64,000 bases of DNA from Megascapheus bottae (Eukaryota > Chordata > Mammalia > Rodentia > Geomyidae), in contig JANJXV010000099.1 in assembly GCA_024803745.1 (NCBI GenBank), positions 310,001 to 374,000 on the forward strand. The letters run 5' to 3'. How positions within the stretch are numbered: the stretch's first letter is position 1; every line of letters begins with the position of its first letter. Below, piece by piece: positions 23,926 to 34,824 of this stretch. The notes under the pieces were generated by a model, which was not told the DNA's origin, ran no database searches, and saw nothing but the letters and a program-made list of their open reading frames with translations. The translations under genes and the position numbers were made by a program.

Positions 23926-25155
23926 AAAAAAAGGGAAGTATGTGAGGAAGGGAAATATATAAATGAAAGAGAGAAGGAACTAGAAATTTAAAACTAGAGA
24001 ATATTTAAAAGTCATCAGTCCTTCTAAGAAAAGTGTTGGAGTATGGGTTCTATATGTGGTGAACTGGAAGCCCAGCAGTGACTTGTTAACCAAAGAGTCA
24101 CCATGATGAGCAAAGGATAGAAATCTGCATGAGCCTCTTAGCGGATGGAGTGACAGAAGAGAACCTCAGCTCCCATCCCATAGTTAGAAGTATATAGAGA
24201 TGGGGAAGTTGGCATCACCTTGATGTCATTGTGTCCATGGAGACTGGAAGCCATGGCTCTGTGTAAGCACAATGTTCTGGTTACTGAGCTGAGAGGCTGA
24301 GGAGAGCCAGGTCCTGGCCATGAAGAAATCAGAGTGGCAGCAGAGCAACTCTGCTGCAGTGTGTGCCTGCTTGGCTGTTCTTATTCTGTGGTGGATCAGG
24401 CCGGAGCGGGTGATAGTAACTGTTTTGTGGTCACAAGCCCTTCACTAAGAGCTTCCTCTGGGATCCTCATAAGCTAGCGGGTGGCTGGTGGTGGGATGTG
24501 TGTGGGGTGGAAGTGACAGAGGGATGGACGCATGGCAAGGTGGGTGAAGAGATGAGAGGAATGATGAGAGCCCAGTTCATTGGTTTCCAAGGTTAATGGG
24601 TGGGAGGTAGAGAGGCATGATGGAGGAAGGATGGAGGCAGGGGAAGGTGCTGACAGATTGAGGCCATCTGTAGTGCCAGCCTGGCCATCATCTGAAGCCC
24701 ATAGGCAGCTTCCTGATCCTTCACTTAGTCCTGCTCCTTGTGGAGGGAATGTCACGTGTACCCAGAGCTAGGGGTGGGGCAATGTTAGTAGCACCTGGAG
24801 AACCATTGGCCTCTACCTGGGTGAGGGGTGGTTATGGCTCCCATGCTGGGTGGCCTGATAGCTATGGAACAGATCTCTCCTTAGATACCACAGTCAGTGG
24901 CTGCTCTCCATCTAGGGTTAGGGCACCTGCACAGCCATCAGGACACCCCATGCAGGACAGAGGCCTACAATTCAGATGGCAGCACAGGGGTGAAGATGAT
25001 CTCACCGTAGCCCTAGTTACATGGCTGTCCCTGCATGCAGGACAGGATGAGCTGGGGGAAGATGTTCTCTGTGTTTTTCCACAGCCTATCCCGGCCTCTT
25101 CTTGTGTCTGATTAGACCAAGAGAGTACCAGGTTCCCTCTCATAGTCCTGGTTCT
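23926..25155 (+). other. GC-richer unassigned stretch
   Basis: Base composition shifts to GC-richer than the arrays. Open frames 24,474-24,755 (minus) and 24,740-25,111 (plus) are of modest length and I recognise no domain. It could be old exonic or promoter sequence, but nothing visible proves it. Confidence 0.35.
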
Positions 25156-25157
25156 TT

Positions 25158-25278
25158 TTCTTTTACAGTCATGAGGCTTGAACTCAGGTCCTGGGTACTG
25201 TCCCTGAGCTCTTTTGCTCAAGGTTGATGCTCTACCATTTGAACCATAGTGCCATTTCCAGCTTTTCCTTTTCATGTG
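25158..25278 (-). repeat. ID-like SINE fragment, antisense
   Basis: GGCTTGAACTCAGGTCCTGG and GCTCTACCATTTGAACCATA are the reverse complement of the ID-like right half. Confidence 0.75.
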
Positions 25279-25914
25279 GATCTCTGATATGTCCAGTGCT
25301 GTGCCTGCAGGGAGGCACTCACCCCACAGACAGAGCCACCTCTGCCGTGACTGTGACTGCCCACAACCCTCACACCCACTCCTTGCACACCCCTCGACTC
25401 CAGTTTTAGCTCCTCTTGGACTGGGTGTCCAGCCTACCCCTTCCTACACTCACAAAGGGTCTACAATTGTCTTCCCAGGGTCCTTTCTTCTGCCAGCCAG
25501 AGTACAGACTGTGCACATCTTGACGATCACAGAGCTCAAAGCCAAAGGCTGAGATGCAGAAGGGGGTGACCCAGTAGCTGCACAGGGCCCATGGATCATC
25601 CTGTGCATCCCCCAGCCTGTGACTTCCCCTACCCCCTTGGCAGGGAAGCTCCATGCCCACATCCTGATCGCTGGTCCCCTCCAATTCCATTCTCCCTTGG
25701 ATTTTGCAGACTGTCTACCATCAGGATCTAAAATTCTATTCATCACTTTATGTCCTTATCACTGATTTGCTACTTGGGCAGTATCTCCCCGTGCCTGGAG
25801 AGTGGGCATGTCATGTACTCTCTGATACACACACACATGCACACACACAATATCTCAGGCAATATTGTATTTTGAATTAATATCCAAAGATTGGACAACA
25901 GGATAGCAAGTAAT
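25279..25914 (+). other. Unassigned GC-rich stretch and short (CA)n
   Basis: A minus-strand frame is open at 25,406-25,690 and another overlapping one at 25,450-25,746, without recognised domains. A short CA repeat lies at 25,828-25,850. This stretch ends where the spacer-like homology starts. Confidence 0.35.
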
Positions 25915-27285
25915 AAAATCTGTTTTTCTTGTCTACATTGAGGGAAAGGGATAAGTCACAAGATGCAGAAGCGAAGAATTCAGAGGCAAATGCTGTGAGT
26001 GAATAACTTGTAAAAAGCACATTTCTTTTCTTTTCTTTTCTTTTGTTTTTTCTGGGGCTTGAACTCAGGGCCTGAGCACTGCTCTTGGCTTTTCCCAAGT
26101 CTAGCCCTCTGCCACTTGAGCCACATTGCCATATGGATTTTTATATCTGTGTGATATTAAGGACTCAAACCTAGATCTTCATGGATGCTAGGCAAGCACT
26201 CTACCACTGGGCCAAACTCTAAACCCCGATTAAGTATTTATAAATAGTCATCATCATCATATCAAAATATCCTTTCTCCTACAAAGAATGAACACTTATC
26301 TATGTCTGTAAGACTTTTTTTATGTCACCAATGCTTCTGTGATTTTCCCACTTGCATTTTTACAGATGAAAGCACAGATATTCATCAGGAAGAAAAATAG
26401 ATTAGGATAGAGAAACCTAACAACGTCCTAGTAGATTGAAGTGAAAAATATGTTCATGATGGCCTGGGTCTTTCATCTATTTGTAGAGTGCTTGGCTACC
26501 ACACAAAAAGAGTCCGGTTTGATTCTGCAGTACCATATACATAGAAAACTCTGGAAGTGGTGCTGTGGCTTGGTGGGACAGCTATAGCCTAAAGAAAGCC
26601 TAAGAACAATGGTCAGGCTCTGAGGTCAAGTCCCAGGACTAGCAAAAAAAATGTGCAAGAGGCAAAATGCAAGCTGAGAAGGCACTGTGAAGCAAAATGT
26701 CTTGTGAAGTCTAAGGGGAATAGTGACAGTTAAGTTTGGATCTTACCTAAGAAAGGCTCCTTGAGCCTGAGACCAGGCTAGCACTTACGCCTAGTTAATG
26801 ACTTGGGATTTGAACAAAAAGGTGTGCTGTTTACTACATCCATATGTGAGGTGGGAAGGGAGATTCAGCCTCCAGTATGAATTTGGGGAGGTCTTCTGTG
26901 AGCAAGGAGCTTTGGTCATTGGGCCTTGAAATGTGACCCTACCTCCCTCACAATGGAACAGAATATGGAACCCTGGTAACCAAGCCACTGTATGTGACAA
27001 CCAGCTCAAGTCAGCTCCCTTGGCCTGTGGCTCAGGAGGAAGAAAGATGTTGCTGTGCTGTTGCCAAAGGTCAGGAGGCTCGGATCTCAGGCATGAGAGA
27101 TATGGATGTCTCACTTGAAGAAGTAGATGCTGGATCAGGGCCAAGACAAAATTCCAGTATATCAGGCATTTCTCTAGGAAGAAAGCCAGGAAACTCCATG
27201 GAAACTCAGATGAGGTATATTGAGAGGAAACCTATTTGAACCCATCATCCTGCCCACAAACTACAACCTTCTTGTGTGCTTTCAA
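25915..27285 (-). repeat. Diverged paralogue of the array spacer
   Basis: Its reverse complement aligns with spacer sequence from GTTGTAG (unit start) to the run GACAAGAAAAACAG (unit spacer end). It carries both SINEs of the spacer in the corresponding places: 26,046-26,228 antisense and 26,460-26,650 sense here, opposite in the arrays. It shares the ATCATCATC tract near 26,251. Outside both ends the sequence differs from the array units: on the high side it leads to RalGDS-like exons and not to an L1 A-tail. It therefore fixes the spacer limits and shows that the spacer is ordinary host DNA. Confidence 0.88.
27046..27118 (+). other. Possible first-exon remnant of the RalGDS-like pseudogene
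   Basis: An ATG-led frame reads MLLCCCQRSGGSDLRHE and stops after YGCLT; the residues continue recognisably after the stop. A short Met start followed by a Cys cluster resembles, from memory, the N termini of RalGDS-related proteins. The same frame occurs antisense in every array spacer. Tentative: the match is short. Confidence 0.35.
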
Positions 27286-27398
27286 GTGACTATACTGAGA
27301 TTAGAGTGTGCCATTTCCAATCTACTCTATACCAATTCCTCAGTGTGAAGTGTGGTCCCATTCCTACGTTTGAAATATCCACTGTTTTGCCAATACAG

Positions 27399-28736
27399 TG
27401 TGGTGGTAAGTCAGCTCAGACTCTGAATGAGCCTTGTAACCTATGGATCCTGGAGGAAGGCCTGTTGGAGATGCTGCTGACAAAGCTGATCCCTGCCTAC
27501 CAGAAAGGTGATCTCTTTTATGTGGGAAACTTCCTGCACAATTTCAAATAGTGGAGGACAATGTAGTAGTTGCTGGAAATTCTCTTGAAAAAGTGAGTGT
27601 TCCCCCTCCAAACCCATGTTTGCTCACCACTCCTGGCCAAGCCTTGGAATACTTGGCTCCTCTCTGAGCCTGTTTGTTTCACTGGGGTGTTCACAGGGGA
27701 GCTAAGCATGATACAAGTGCACAAACTACTTCATTATGACTGGGACACCATGCCATTTCATTTCCCTCACAAGCTACTGGAGTCTCAACAGTGTGCTTAC
27801 TGAGAAGTTGGATTTCAGGCATGAGTAAGTGGCTCCCAACTGCAGCCCTCACCTAGGTGACATCCTAGGAAATCCCATTTCCCAGTAAGAAATGAGGTGT
27901 CAGTACTAATGGCGGAGGCCTGTGAAATACTGGAGTCAGAGGAAAAGCTGGGGGCTGAATCACTTTTGAGCCATCAGGGAGGGATTGTGATAGCTTTGCC
28001 TGTTAGAACCTGAAAGCATTTACATTTTGGTGTGTGGTCCAGTGCTGCCACTTGAACCTGAACCCAGGTCTAAATGCCATCCCTTTGGTGTTCAAAAATT
28101 AGCACTGTACCATTTGAGTCATAGGTCAAGTTCTGGCTTTTTGCTGCCTAATTGAAGACAAGTGCCTTTAGACTTTTACTGACTAGACTGGCTTTCCACT
28201 GTGATCTTCAGAGCTCAGCCTGCTGGGTGGCTAATTTTAGAGGAATGAGCATTTAGTTCTTTATGTAGAGCATTCACTTATTGATTTATTTAGAGCATTT
28301 ACTTAGTTAATTTAAGGTGCGTTTACTTTGGACAGATGCATAGAGGCCTCTCTCAGAAGCTTCTGGAAGTGGGGTGTAAAAGTCATCCTGTTCTCGAGTG
28401 TCTCTTACCCCCCTCCCAGCACATAAGTGCACATCTCTGCAGGACAGCCACAGCATTAGAATCCTGCAAGAAAGGGGCTTTGGTAAAAGGCTCAGGATGG
28501 AGAGAGAAGGCTCTCACTTTCCTTGTACCGAATGTGCCCACAGCATCATGTGTTCCATCTATACGATGTGAATGGACTTCTACCCGAGTGATTTCTACGA
28601 GTTCAAGAACTGCCACACCCTGACACAACTCAAGCTCTATATGAGGCTCCACATGTCGGCTTTGGACCTGCTCTTCTAAACACAAACTTTTTGACCAGCT
28701 GGAGGAATATGTGACCAGTAAGACCAAGAAAAAGTA
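27399..28736 (+). pseudogene. RalGDS-like (RasGEF N-terminal domain) pseudogene
   Basis: Two exon-like blocks. 27,399-27,592 lies between an acceptor (CAATACAG) and a donor (GTGAGT at 27,593). It encodes a stretch like the RasGEF_N region: LLTKLIPAYQKGDLFYV, FLHNF and, after stops at 27,549 and near 27,574, LLEILLKK. 28,544-28,736 follows an acceptor (GCCCACAG) and reads MDFYPSDFYEFKNCHTL and QLKLYMRLHMSALDLLF, then after a frameshift near 28,678 FDQLEEYVTSKTK. Order and spacing fit the N-terminal region of Ral guanine-nucleotide exchange factors, which activate Ral GTPases. No catalytic CDC25 domain is visible downstream. At least three stops and one frameshift mean it is not functional. Confidence 0.6.
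28028..28245 (-). repeat. Degraded composite SINE inside the pseudogene
   Basis: GGTCTAAATGCCATCCCTTTGG and GATCTTCAGAGCTCAGCCTG are antisense SINE pieces; both halves are much mutated, so the insertion is old. Confidence 0.6.
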
Positions 28737-28794
28737 GAAGTCCTGGTGTGGGTGCCTCAGAACCTGTGAGTAGGAAGCCCATGTGGTCTAGATA

Positions 28795-29262
28795 TTGGTT
28801 GGCCCTTACTTCTACAGAGCTTGGCAAAATGCCCTTTATGGGTGGTGTCAGCCAGGTAATGTCTGTCCTCTGAAAGGACTCGGGAAGAAGCACTCATTAG
28901 AAAGACCCTACACCTCCTCAGTGTTCAGTCCAAACTCCAGTTCTACAGGTTCCTCCATTAGATCCTCATGGAAGTTGAGTGACACTTCAACATGCAGAGT
29001 CCACTCTGTCCACTCTGTAAGTCTAAAAGAGACTCAATCTCCATTCGACAAACCAGAATCCATCCCCCTCTTAACTCAGGAAGGACATTCTGTTTCTCAT
29101 GAGGAAGGAGACCCTTCTGAGGACTCTGAAGGAGAATTACTGTCTGAAGGCAACTTGGAGGCCAGTCTGGATTTAGAGCTTCCCTGTCCCCTTCCTAAAA
29201 AGACAGCTCTTTATCTTGCTCTCATGATTCTTGTCAAGTATTCATTGTATTTACTTTGCTAA
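28795..29262 (+). other. 155-codon open frame, unassigned
   Basis: Open from 28,795 to TAA at 29,260-29,262. Ser/Thr-rich N part (SVFSPNSSSTGSS), acidic centre (EEGDPSEDSEGE), and a short hydrophobic end (YLALMILVKYSLYLLC). No domain I recognise. It lies just after the RalGDS-like exons and might be a remnant 3' exon, an unrelated transcript, or chance. Confidence 0.3.
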
Positions 29263-29670
29263 CTATTAAACTCTCATTGTTAATATTATGGTGTGCAGTT
29301 CTTCAGTGCTTATTATACTGTGTTTTATTTTCCACTTATAATGTGAGACCTCAGACACATAGGTCCTGGGTGGGCCAAAAACCAGACAGGTCTGGTCCCA
29401 TAGAAGACAACCTTACTGGATATACAGGGAAATATGAAATGCATGGAATCACCAGGAATCCAGGCCAGGCCTCCATGGAAAGACAAGTCAGCTACCAAAG
29501 CTGAAGGACAGAGCAGATGCCTGGAAATGTGTTTTGTCAATCGGGAGAAGTGCCAGAGTAACTGTAATATTATGTGGGACTCTGTTCTGTGAGTTCAAGT
29601 CTGTTTATATATCCATTGTGCTTTGTACAAATATTTAAGAAAATTAAAACTCCACAATAGCATCAAAAAT
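29263..29670 (+). other. Unassigned sequence
   Basis: No repeat or gene recognised. An AATTAAAACTCC stretch near 29,640 could be an old 3' end. Confidence 0.35.
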
Positions 29671-29671
29671 C

Positions 29672-29868
29672 TACTTTGGCTTTTAATGTTGCCTAGTTGT
29701 AGAGTGCTCGCCTAGTATACAAGAAGACCTTGATTCAATTCCTCAACACTGCATACACAGAAAAAGCAGATGGGGCACTGTTGCTCAGGTGTAAGAGTGC
29801 CACCCTTGAACAAATGTGGCCAAGGACAGTTCCTGGTCCCTCAGTTCAAGCCGCAGGACTAGCCAAAC
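29672..29868 (+). repeat. ID-like SINE, sense
   Basis: GTTGTAGAGTGCTCGCCTAG start and CAGTTCAAGCCGCAGGACTAG end fit the family. Confidence 0.82.
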
Positions 29869-29869
29869 A

Positions 29870-30450
29870 AGAAATCATACCATTTTCCACACATTTGGAA
29901 ATAAATCTGATTTATCTAACCCTACTTCTTTTTTGCCAGTCCAGGGTGTGTGCCACCAAGCCAAACTACTGGCCCCCAACCTTCCTATTTTTAATCATTT
30001 AATTTTTTTACATAATCATATTTCATGCTGTCTGTATTAATAGCATAAACAGTATGCTTAGTGTAATAATGTTAAAGGTAAAACATAAGAAATTAATAAC
30101 TAAAATTCCTTTTATATTAGTTTTATAGCATTACTATAATTTTATGAGAAAAATTACTTAGAATGTTTATTTTAGAGTTCAAGTAATCCATTTTGATAAA
30201 TATATCAACCTACATCATTTATTTGAACACATTTTAAACTATTTTTTTCAGGAATGAAAATACATATATATTTGTTGTAAATGAAATTTATGACTTGGGG
30301 GGAAAGGAAAGAGAAAATGGGGGAGGGGGTAACAGTGTTTACAAGAAATGTACTCATTACATATGTAACAGCAATCTCTTTGTATATCACCTTGAACAAC
30401 AAATTTTTTGAAAAGTACAATAAGTTTAAATGTCTACTTTGGGCAGAATT
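29870..30450 (+). other. AT-rich sequence with a G-rich patch
   Basis: Mostly AT-rich. The patch at 30,297-30,400 (GGGGGAAAGG...GGGGGAGGGGG then ...ACAGCAATCTCTTTGTAT) resembles the G-rich end of some L1 3'UTRs, and a similar piece occurs at 35,220-35,340. No gene seen. Confidence 0.45.
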
Positions 30451-30451
30451 T

Positions 30452-30655
30452 TTTTGCCAGTACTGGGCTTAGACTCAGGACCTGAGCACGATCCTTGTTT
30501 TTGTTTTTGTTTATTCTTAAGGCGCAAGGTCTATCACATGTGCCACAGCACCACTTTTATCTTTTTTTATCAATGTTGTGCTGAGTAATTGAACTTGGGT
30601 CTTCATTCATGCTCGGCAAGAACTCTTCCACTAGGCTTAACTTATGGCCCCAGTG
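30452..30655 (-). repeat. ID-like SINE, antisense
   Basis: GACTCAGGACCTGAGCACG and CTCGGCAAGAACTCTTCCAC are reverse complements of the family's tail and body. Confidence 0.8.
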
Positions 30656-30809
30656 GGAAGGAAGTTTTCCATAAAATATGTAGGAAATATGTACACTAAG
30701 GAAAAGCCATCAAAAATAGAAGAAAAATTATATACTTAGATAACAACATGCCAGTATTATGGCAGATCTCTCTAATTCTAGCTTCAAGAGTGGCCTATTT
30801 GGACCGGGA

Positions 30810-30900
30810 GTTGGCTGGCTGAAGTAAAGTGCTATCCTTGAGCAAGCCCTAGGATAGTGCTCTGGCCATGAGTTGAAGCCATAGGACATGCAAAAAATAA
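30810..30900 (+). repeat. SINE right-half fragment, sense
   Basis: CTATCCTTGAGCAAGCCC and GAGTTGAAGCCATAGGAC match the ID-like right half only. Confidence 0.6.
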
Positions 30901-30907
30901 TAATTTA

Positions 30908-31145
30908 ATGCCCGTGACTGGTGGCTCACCCTGGTAATCCTAGCTACCCTGGAGGATCGAAGTTCAAAGACGGCCCAGGCATAAAAATCTGTGAGAATCT
31001 TATTTCCAAGTAATCCAGAAAATTCAAAATGACAATGTGCCTCAAGTGGTAGAGCTCTTGCCTTGAGCTGAAGAGCTTAAGGTAAACATCCAGGCCCAGA
31101 GTTCAAGCCCCATGAGTGAAAAAAAGAAAAAGAAAAAGAAAGCCC
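30908..31145 (+). repeat. Composite SINE, sense
   Basis: GGTGGCTCACCCTGGTAATCC left part, CCAGGCCCAGAGTTCAAGCC right part, then a GAAAAA-rich tail. Confidence 0.85.
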
Positions 31146-31149
31146 TTAT

Positions 31150-31445
31150 CTAAGGCTGGAGTGCACACTAGTGGTAGTTTGCTTGCCGAGTATGCACAAA
31201 GCCCTGTGTTCAATTACTCTGTACCACTTACACCAAAAAAAAGCTGGAAATGATCTCAGAAGGTTGGGTTCTGAGGATCACAGTTCAAAGCCAGGCCAGA
31301 CACTAAAGTGCATGAAACTGTTTCTTCCACTTAAGCACCAGAAAACCAGAAGTGACACTGTGGCTCAAGGTGTTTAAGGTTGTAGCCTTGAGCTGAAGAG
31401 CCCAGGGACACTGCCCAGGTGCACAATTAAAGTCTTACAACCAAA

Positions 31446-31532
<87 letters not shown>

Positions 31533-31604
31533 GACAGAGAGAGACAGGGAGACAGACAGGCAGACAGACAGAGACAGACAGACAGAGAGACAGAGACAGA
31601 GACA
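31150..31604 (+). repeat. SINE cluster ending in (GA)n/(GACA)n
   Basis: An ID-like start at 31,150-31,245, a composite-type segment to about 31,440, then a GA tract changing to GACA repeats at 31,446-31,604. The apparent 61-codon frame on the minus strand is repeat-derived. Confidence 0.82.
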
Positions 31605-31611
31605 TCAAACA

Positions 31612-31855
31612 GTCAGGCACTGCTGGCTGAAGCGTGTAATTCTACCTACTATGGAGGCTGAGATTGGAGGATCTTGGTTCAAAGCCCAAAGCCAGCCTGG
31701 ACACATATGTTTGTGAGATTTACATCACCAATTAACTACCAGAAACCAAAAATGGAGCTGTAGAGGAAGAGCGCTAGCCTTGAGTTGAAGAGGTCAGGGA
31801 CAGTCCAGGCCCAAAGTCCAAGCAACATGACGAATCAATAATAAAAAAAAGAAGA
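31612..31855 (+). repeat. Composite SINE, sense
   Basis: GGAGGCTGAGATTGGAGGATC left part, CAGGCCCAAAGTCCAAGC right part and an A-rich tail near 31,840. Confidence 0.82.
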
Positions 31856-32278
31856 TAGCTAATAGTAATGATGAATAATTTTGGGCTGGGAGTTCAAGCA
31901 CCGCAAACAACAACAACAAAATCTATGAAATGGCAGTGGTGGATTTAAGCTAAGCAAAAATAGAGTAGAAATTGGTAAAATACATATTTGTGTGTAAGCA
32001 AAATAGCCAGACTTATGCATTAGAACAGGATAGCAACTTGAAAAAAAATTTTGTTTTCCATCTCACTAGGTCCTGTCTCTTAATTTATTCAAGTAAGTAA
32101 AATGCTGGGTTTTATAATCATTGCTCTGAATATTAGAAAATCATAATATCTCTCATTAACCAACAAAGACCAGGAATTGGGGCTTCGTTGAAATGGCAGA
32201 GTATCAGGCAAGAGAAGAAAAAATTGAAGTAAGAACTTGAAGTTCTTGATCCAGAACCTGCATAGTAACAGAGCAGCA
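31856..32278 (+). other. Unassigned sequence with SINE scraps
   Basis: AT-rich. A fragment near 32,170-32,215 (GGCAGAGTATCAGGCAAG) may be an old SINE piece. No gene seen. Confidence 0.4.
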
Positions 32279-32279
32279 G

Positions 32280-32480
32280 CCTGGTGATGGTACCTCACAC
32301 CTATAATCTTAGCTACTCAGGAGGCTAAGATCTGAGAATAAAAGTTTAAAGCCAGCCAAAGTACCCAGTTAACTGCCAGAAAAACCAGAAGTGGCAGTGT
32401 GGCTCACAGATTAAAGCACGAGCCTTGAGCTGAAGAGCTCAGGGACAGTGCCCAGGCCCAGAGTTCAAGCCCCACATAAG
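32280..32480 (+). repeat. Composite SINE, sense
   Basis: GGTGATGGTACCTCACACCT left part through CAGAGTTCAAGCCCCACATAA; adjoins the L1 3' end that follows. Confidence 0.82.
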
Positions 32481-32483
32481 TTT

Positions 32484-32944
32484 AAGGTTTCCCTCATTTG
32501 TAATAATTAGTTCACATCTAGGACTCTCCTAGCAGAGGATTACAATAACTCAAAAACCTAGGTATATAAGGTCATATGGGATGAGGCTAAATGAAAGGAT
32601 CTCTAGGATATGGGAACAAGAGCTATATCTTGTGTCATCGTTGCTCTTAATCTTGTGTGATTTTTGTCCTTAATCTACTATGTTATTTCTCATCTCTTAT
32701 TTTGCATTTTGGTTAATGTCAGATTGTTACTGTATCTGATTTTTCCCTGGCATATTGTATATATGTTTATTTGTTTATGTCAAATAGGAAAGGGAAGGGG
32801 GGAAACAAGATGATTGGGAAGGGGAGGGGAGAGGGAACTGGGGACAAAAACATGTGGAGTGGAATAAATGTGTGAGAAGTAATGCAGTCCACTACCTGTA
32901 AATGTAATCGTAACCCCTCTATACATTACCCTGAAAATAAAAAA
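32484..32944 (+). mobile_element. L1 3' end (5'-truncated), sense
   Basis: Starts at the equivalent of the ORF2 end/3'UTR (TTTCCCTCATTTGTAATAAT), contains the G-rich patch near 32,790-32,845 and ends ...CCTGAAAATAAAAAAG. More diverged from the array copies than these are from each other. Confidence 0.8.
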
Positions 32945-32984
32945 GAGACTATAAAAATATCTGTAGAAAATGAGGTTGGATGAT

Positions 32985-33020
32985 GGAAACAACCAGATGC
33001 CCTACTACAAAAAATGTGAT

Positions 33021-33075
<55 letters not shown>

Positions 33076-33640
33076 CACACACACACAATGGAATGATATA
33101 TAGCCAACCGACAAGATAAAATAATGGCATTCTCGGGGAAGTGGATGAAAAGGAAAAAAAATCATATTAACTGAAGTAAGCCAAACTCAAAGGAACATAG
33201 GCCCAAGAGTCTCCCTCATTTGTCAAATTCAGTAGAAACCTTGGGCTCTGCTACCAGAGATTTACAATAGAACAAAATCTAGAGACATCGTGACAAATAG
33301 TATGACACTAAATGTAAGGACCTCCAAGATAAAGAAACAAAACTCATATAATGAGTGATTGTTGTCCTTAATGAACTATGTGATCTCTTATCTCTTTTGC
33401 TATCCCTTGGTTATATCATATTGTTACAATATTTCACCTTGTTTTCTGATATATTTCATATGTGCCTAATTGGTTATTTGAAATTGGATAGGGAAGGGGG
33501 GAAATGAACATGAATGGGGGTAGGGGAAGGGAAATGGGGACCATATCATTACATGGGGTATCAAAGTTTGAGAAGTAATGCACCTTCTATCTGGTGAATA
33601 TAATGTAACCCTTCTATAAATTTCAATAAATATAAATACA
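32985..33640 (+). mobile_element. L1 3' end with internal (CA)n
   Basis: ORF2 C-terminal remnant (CAGATGCCCTACTACAAAAA) containing a CA microsatellite at 33,021-33,087, then TCATATTAACTGAAGTAAGCC, 3'UTR with G-rich tract near 33,490-33,540 and an A-rich end. Same family as the array L1 but older. Confidence 0.85.
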
Positions 33641-33654
33641 TCAAAAGAAGATCT

Positions 33655-34085
33655 GCACAGAAAAAAATAATAATGGCATTTTTGGGGTAGTGGATGAAAT
33701 TAGAGTGAATCCTGTTGAGTGAGATAAGTCAAGACCAAGGAACAAAAGGTACATGATATCCTTAATATATGGATATTAGTTTCAAACAGTAGTAGAGCGA
33801 TGATTGAATAGTTGATACCCAAAGTTCTGGACATAATTTTGGAGATGTAAACATAACTACATAGACATAAAAATCTAGGATAGACTATACACTCTATAGA
33901 CATGTGTTTTATTATAGATTAATCTGTATCTATGACATACAAAGATTCAGCTTAATTTTTACTATATTCTAAAATCTATGTGCCAGTGATTGTATAGCGA
34001 TTCCCTTCTTGAATACTTGTTGGTTAAACATGACATTTGAAATATGATGTAAAATTCAATGTTAATAAATTTTTTAAAAAAGAGG
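33655..34085 (+). mobile_element. Older L1 3' end
   Basis: ATCCTGTTGAGTGAGATAAG is the ORF2-end consensus of L1. The 3'UTR differs from the array type (ATATGGATATTAGTTTCAAAC), so it is a different, older L1 subfamily, ending in AATAAATTTTTTAAAAAA. Confidence 0.7.
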
Positions 34086-34089
34086 CTAG

Positions 34090-34455
34090 AGGTAAATACC
34101 ACTAATGTACTTGCTCTAAGTGGTACAGAAATTTTCTTAATGAATCAAGGGTTTTTATTACATCTTTATGCAAATATTTTAGTTCTGAGTGTTCTACACT
34201 CAATGATACTTCTGGAAAGATGATATAGCTGACTGTGTAGATGGTATGAAGACATACTGGCCTAAACGTAGAATAAAGCATTGGTAAGTGGCTGTTAGCT
34301 GTCCAGATTCTACTGGAATATGTGGAATGAATTTATTAAGCACAATGCAGGCTCTTAGTCAGATCAGGATCAAGATTATGTGGTTCCATCAGATGAATGA
34401 GGAAAGATCAGAAAAATCTACTAAGATATCCAGATATACTTTTTAAACTAAGGTA
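34090..34455 (+). other. Unassigned sequence
   Basis: AT-rich; no gene or nameable repeat. Confidence 0.4.
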
Positions 34456-34457
34456 TC

Positions 34458-34712
34458 TGGACTCCTTTTTTTTGTTTCTTGGTGGGGAGGTTGAACTTTG
34501 GACCTGGGCAAGATCTCTTAGTTCTTTTTCCTCAAGGCTAATGCTGTACCAGTTTTAGCCACAACTCCACTTAGTTTTTGGGTGGATAAGTGGAGAGTAG
34601 AATCTTACAGTTTTTTTTGTTTTCATTTTTTTTTGCTTGCAAAGGCTTTGAATCACCTTCTCCCTGGCTAGTAGAATGACAATTATGACCCTCCAGCGCC
34701 TGGCTAGTGATT
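34458..34712 (-). repeat. Composite SINE, antisense, degraded
   Basis: GTTGAACTTTGGACCTGGGCA through GACCCTCCAGCGCCTGGCTA is the reverse complement of right then left halves. Confidence 0.75.
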
Positions 34713-34824
34713 TTTTGAAAACTGGACTTTATTCCAAATCACATAACTGGTTCCTAGCAAAGTTTTGAAGCCTGACTTAAATGTGACAGATTTTTGTCAC
34801 TTGGAGACACTCTGTGCTGAACGT

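Noticed and set aside
31435..31620. Ser/Leu/Val/Cys-rich minus-strand frame
   Set aside because: Antisense reading of a (GA)n/(GACA)n tract.
33021..33087. CA repeat as a separate regulatory element
   Set aside because: A simple microsatellite inside an L1 3' remnant.
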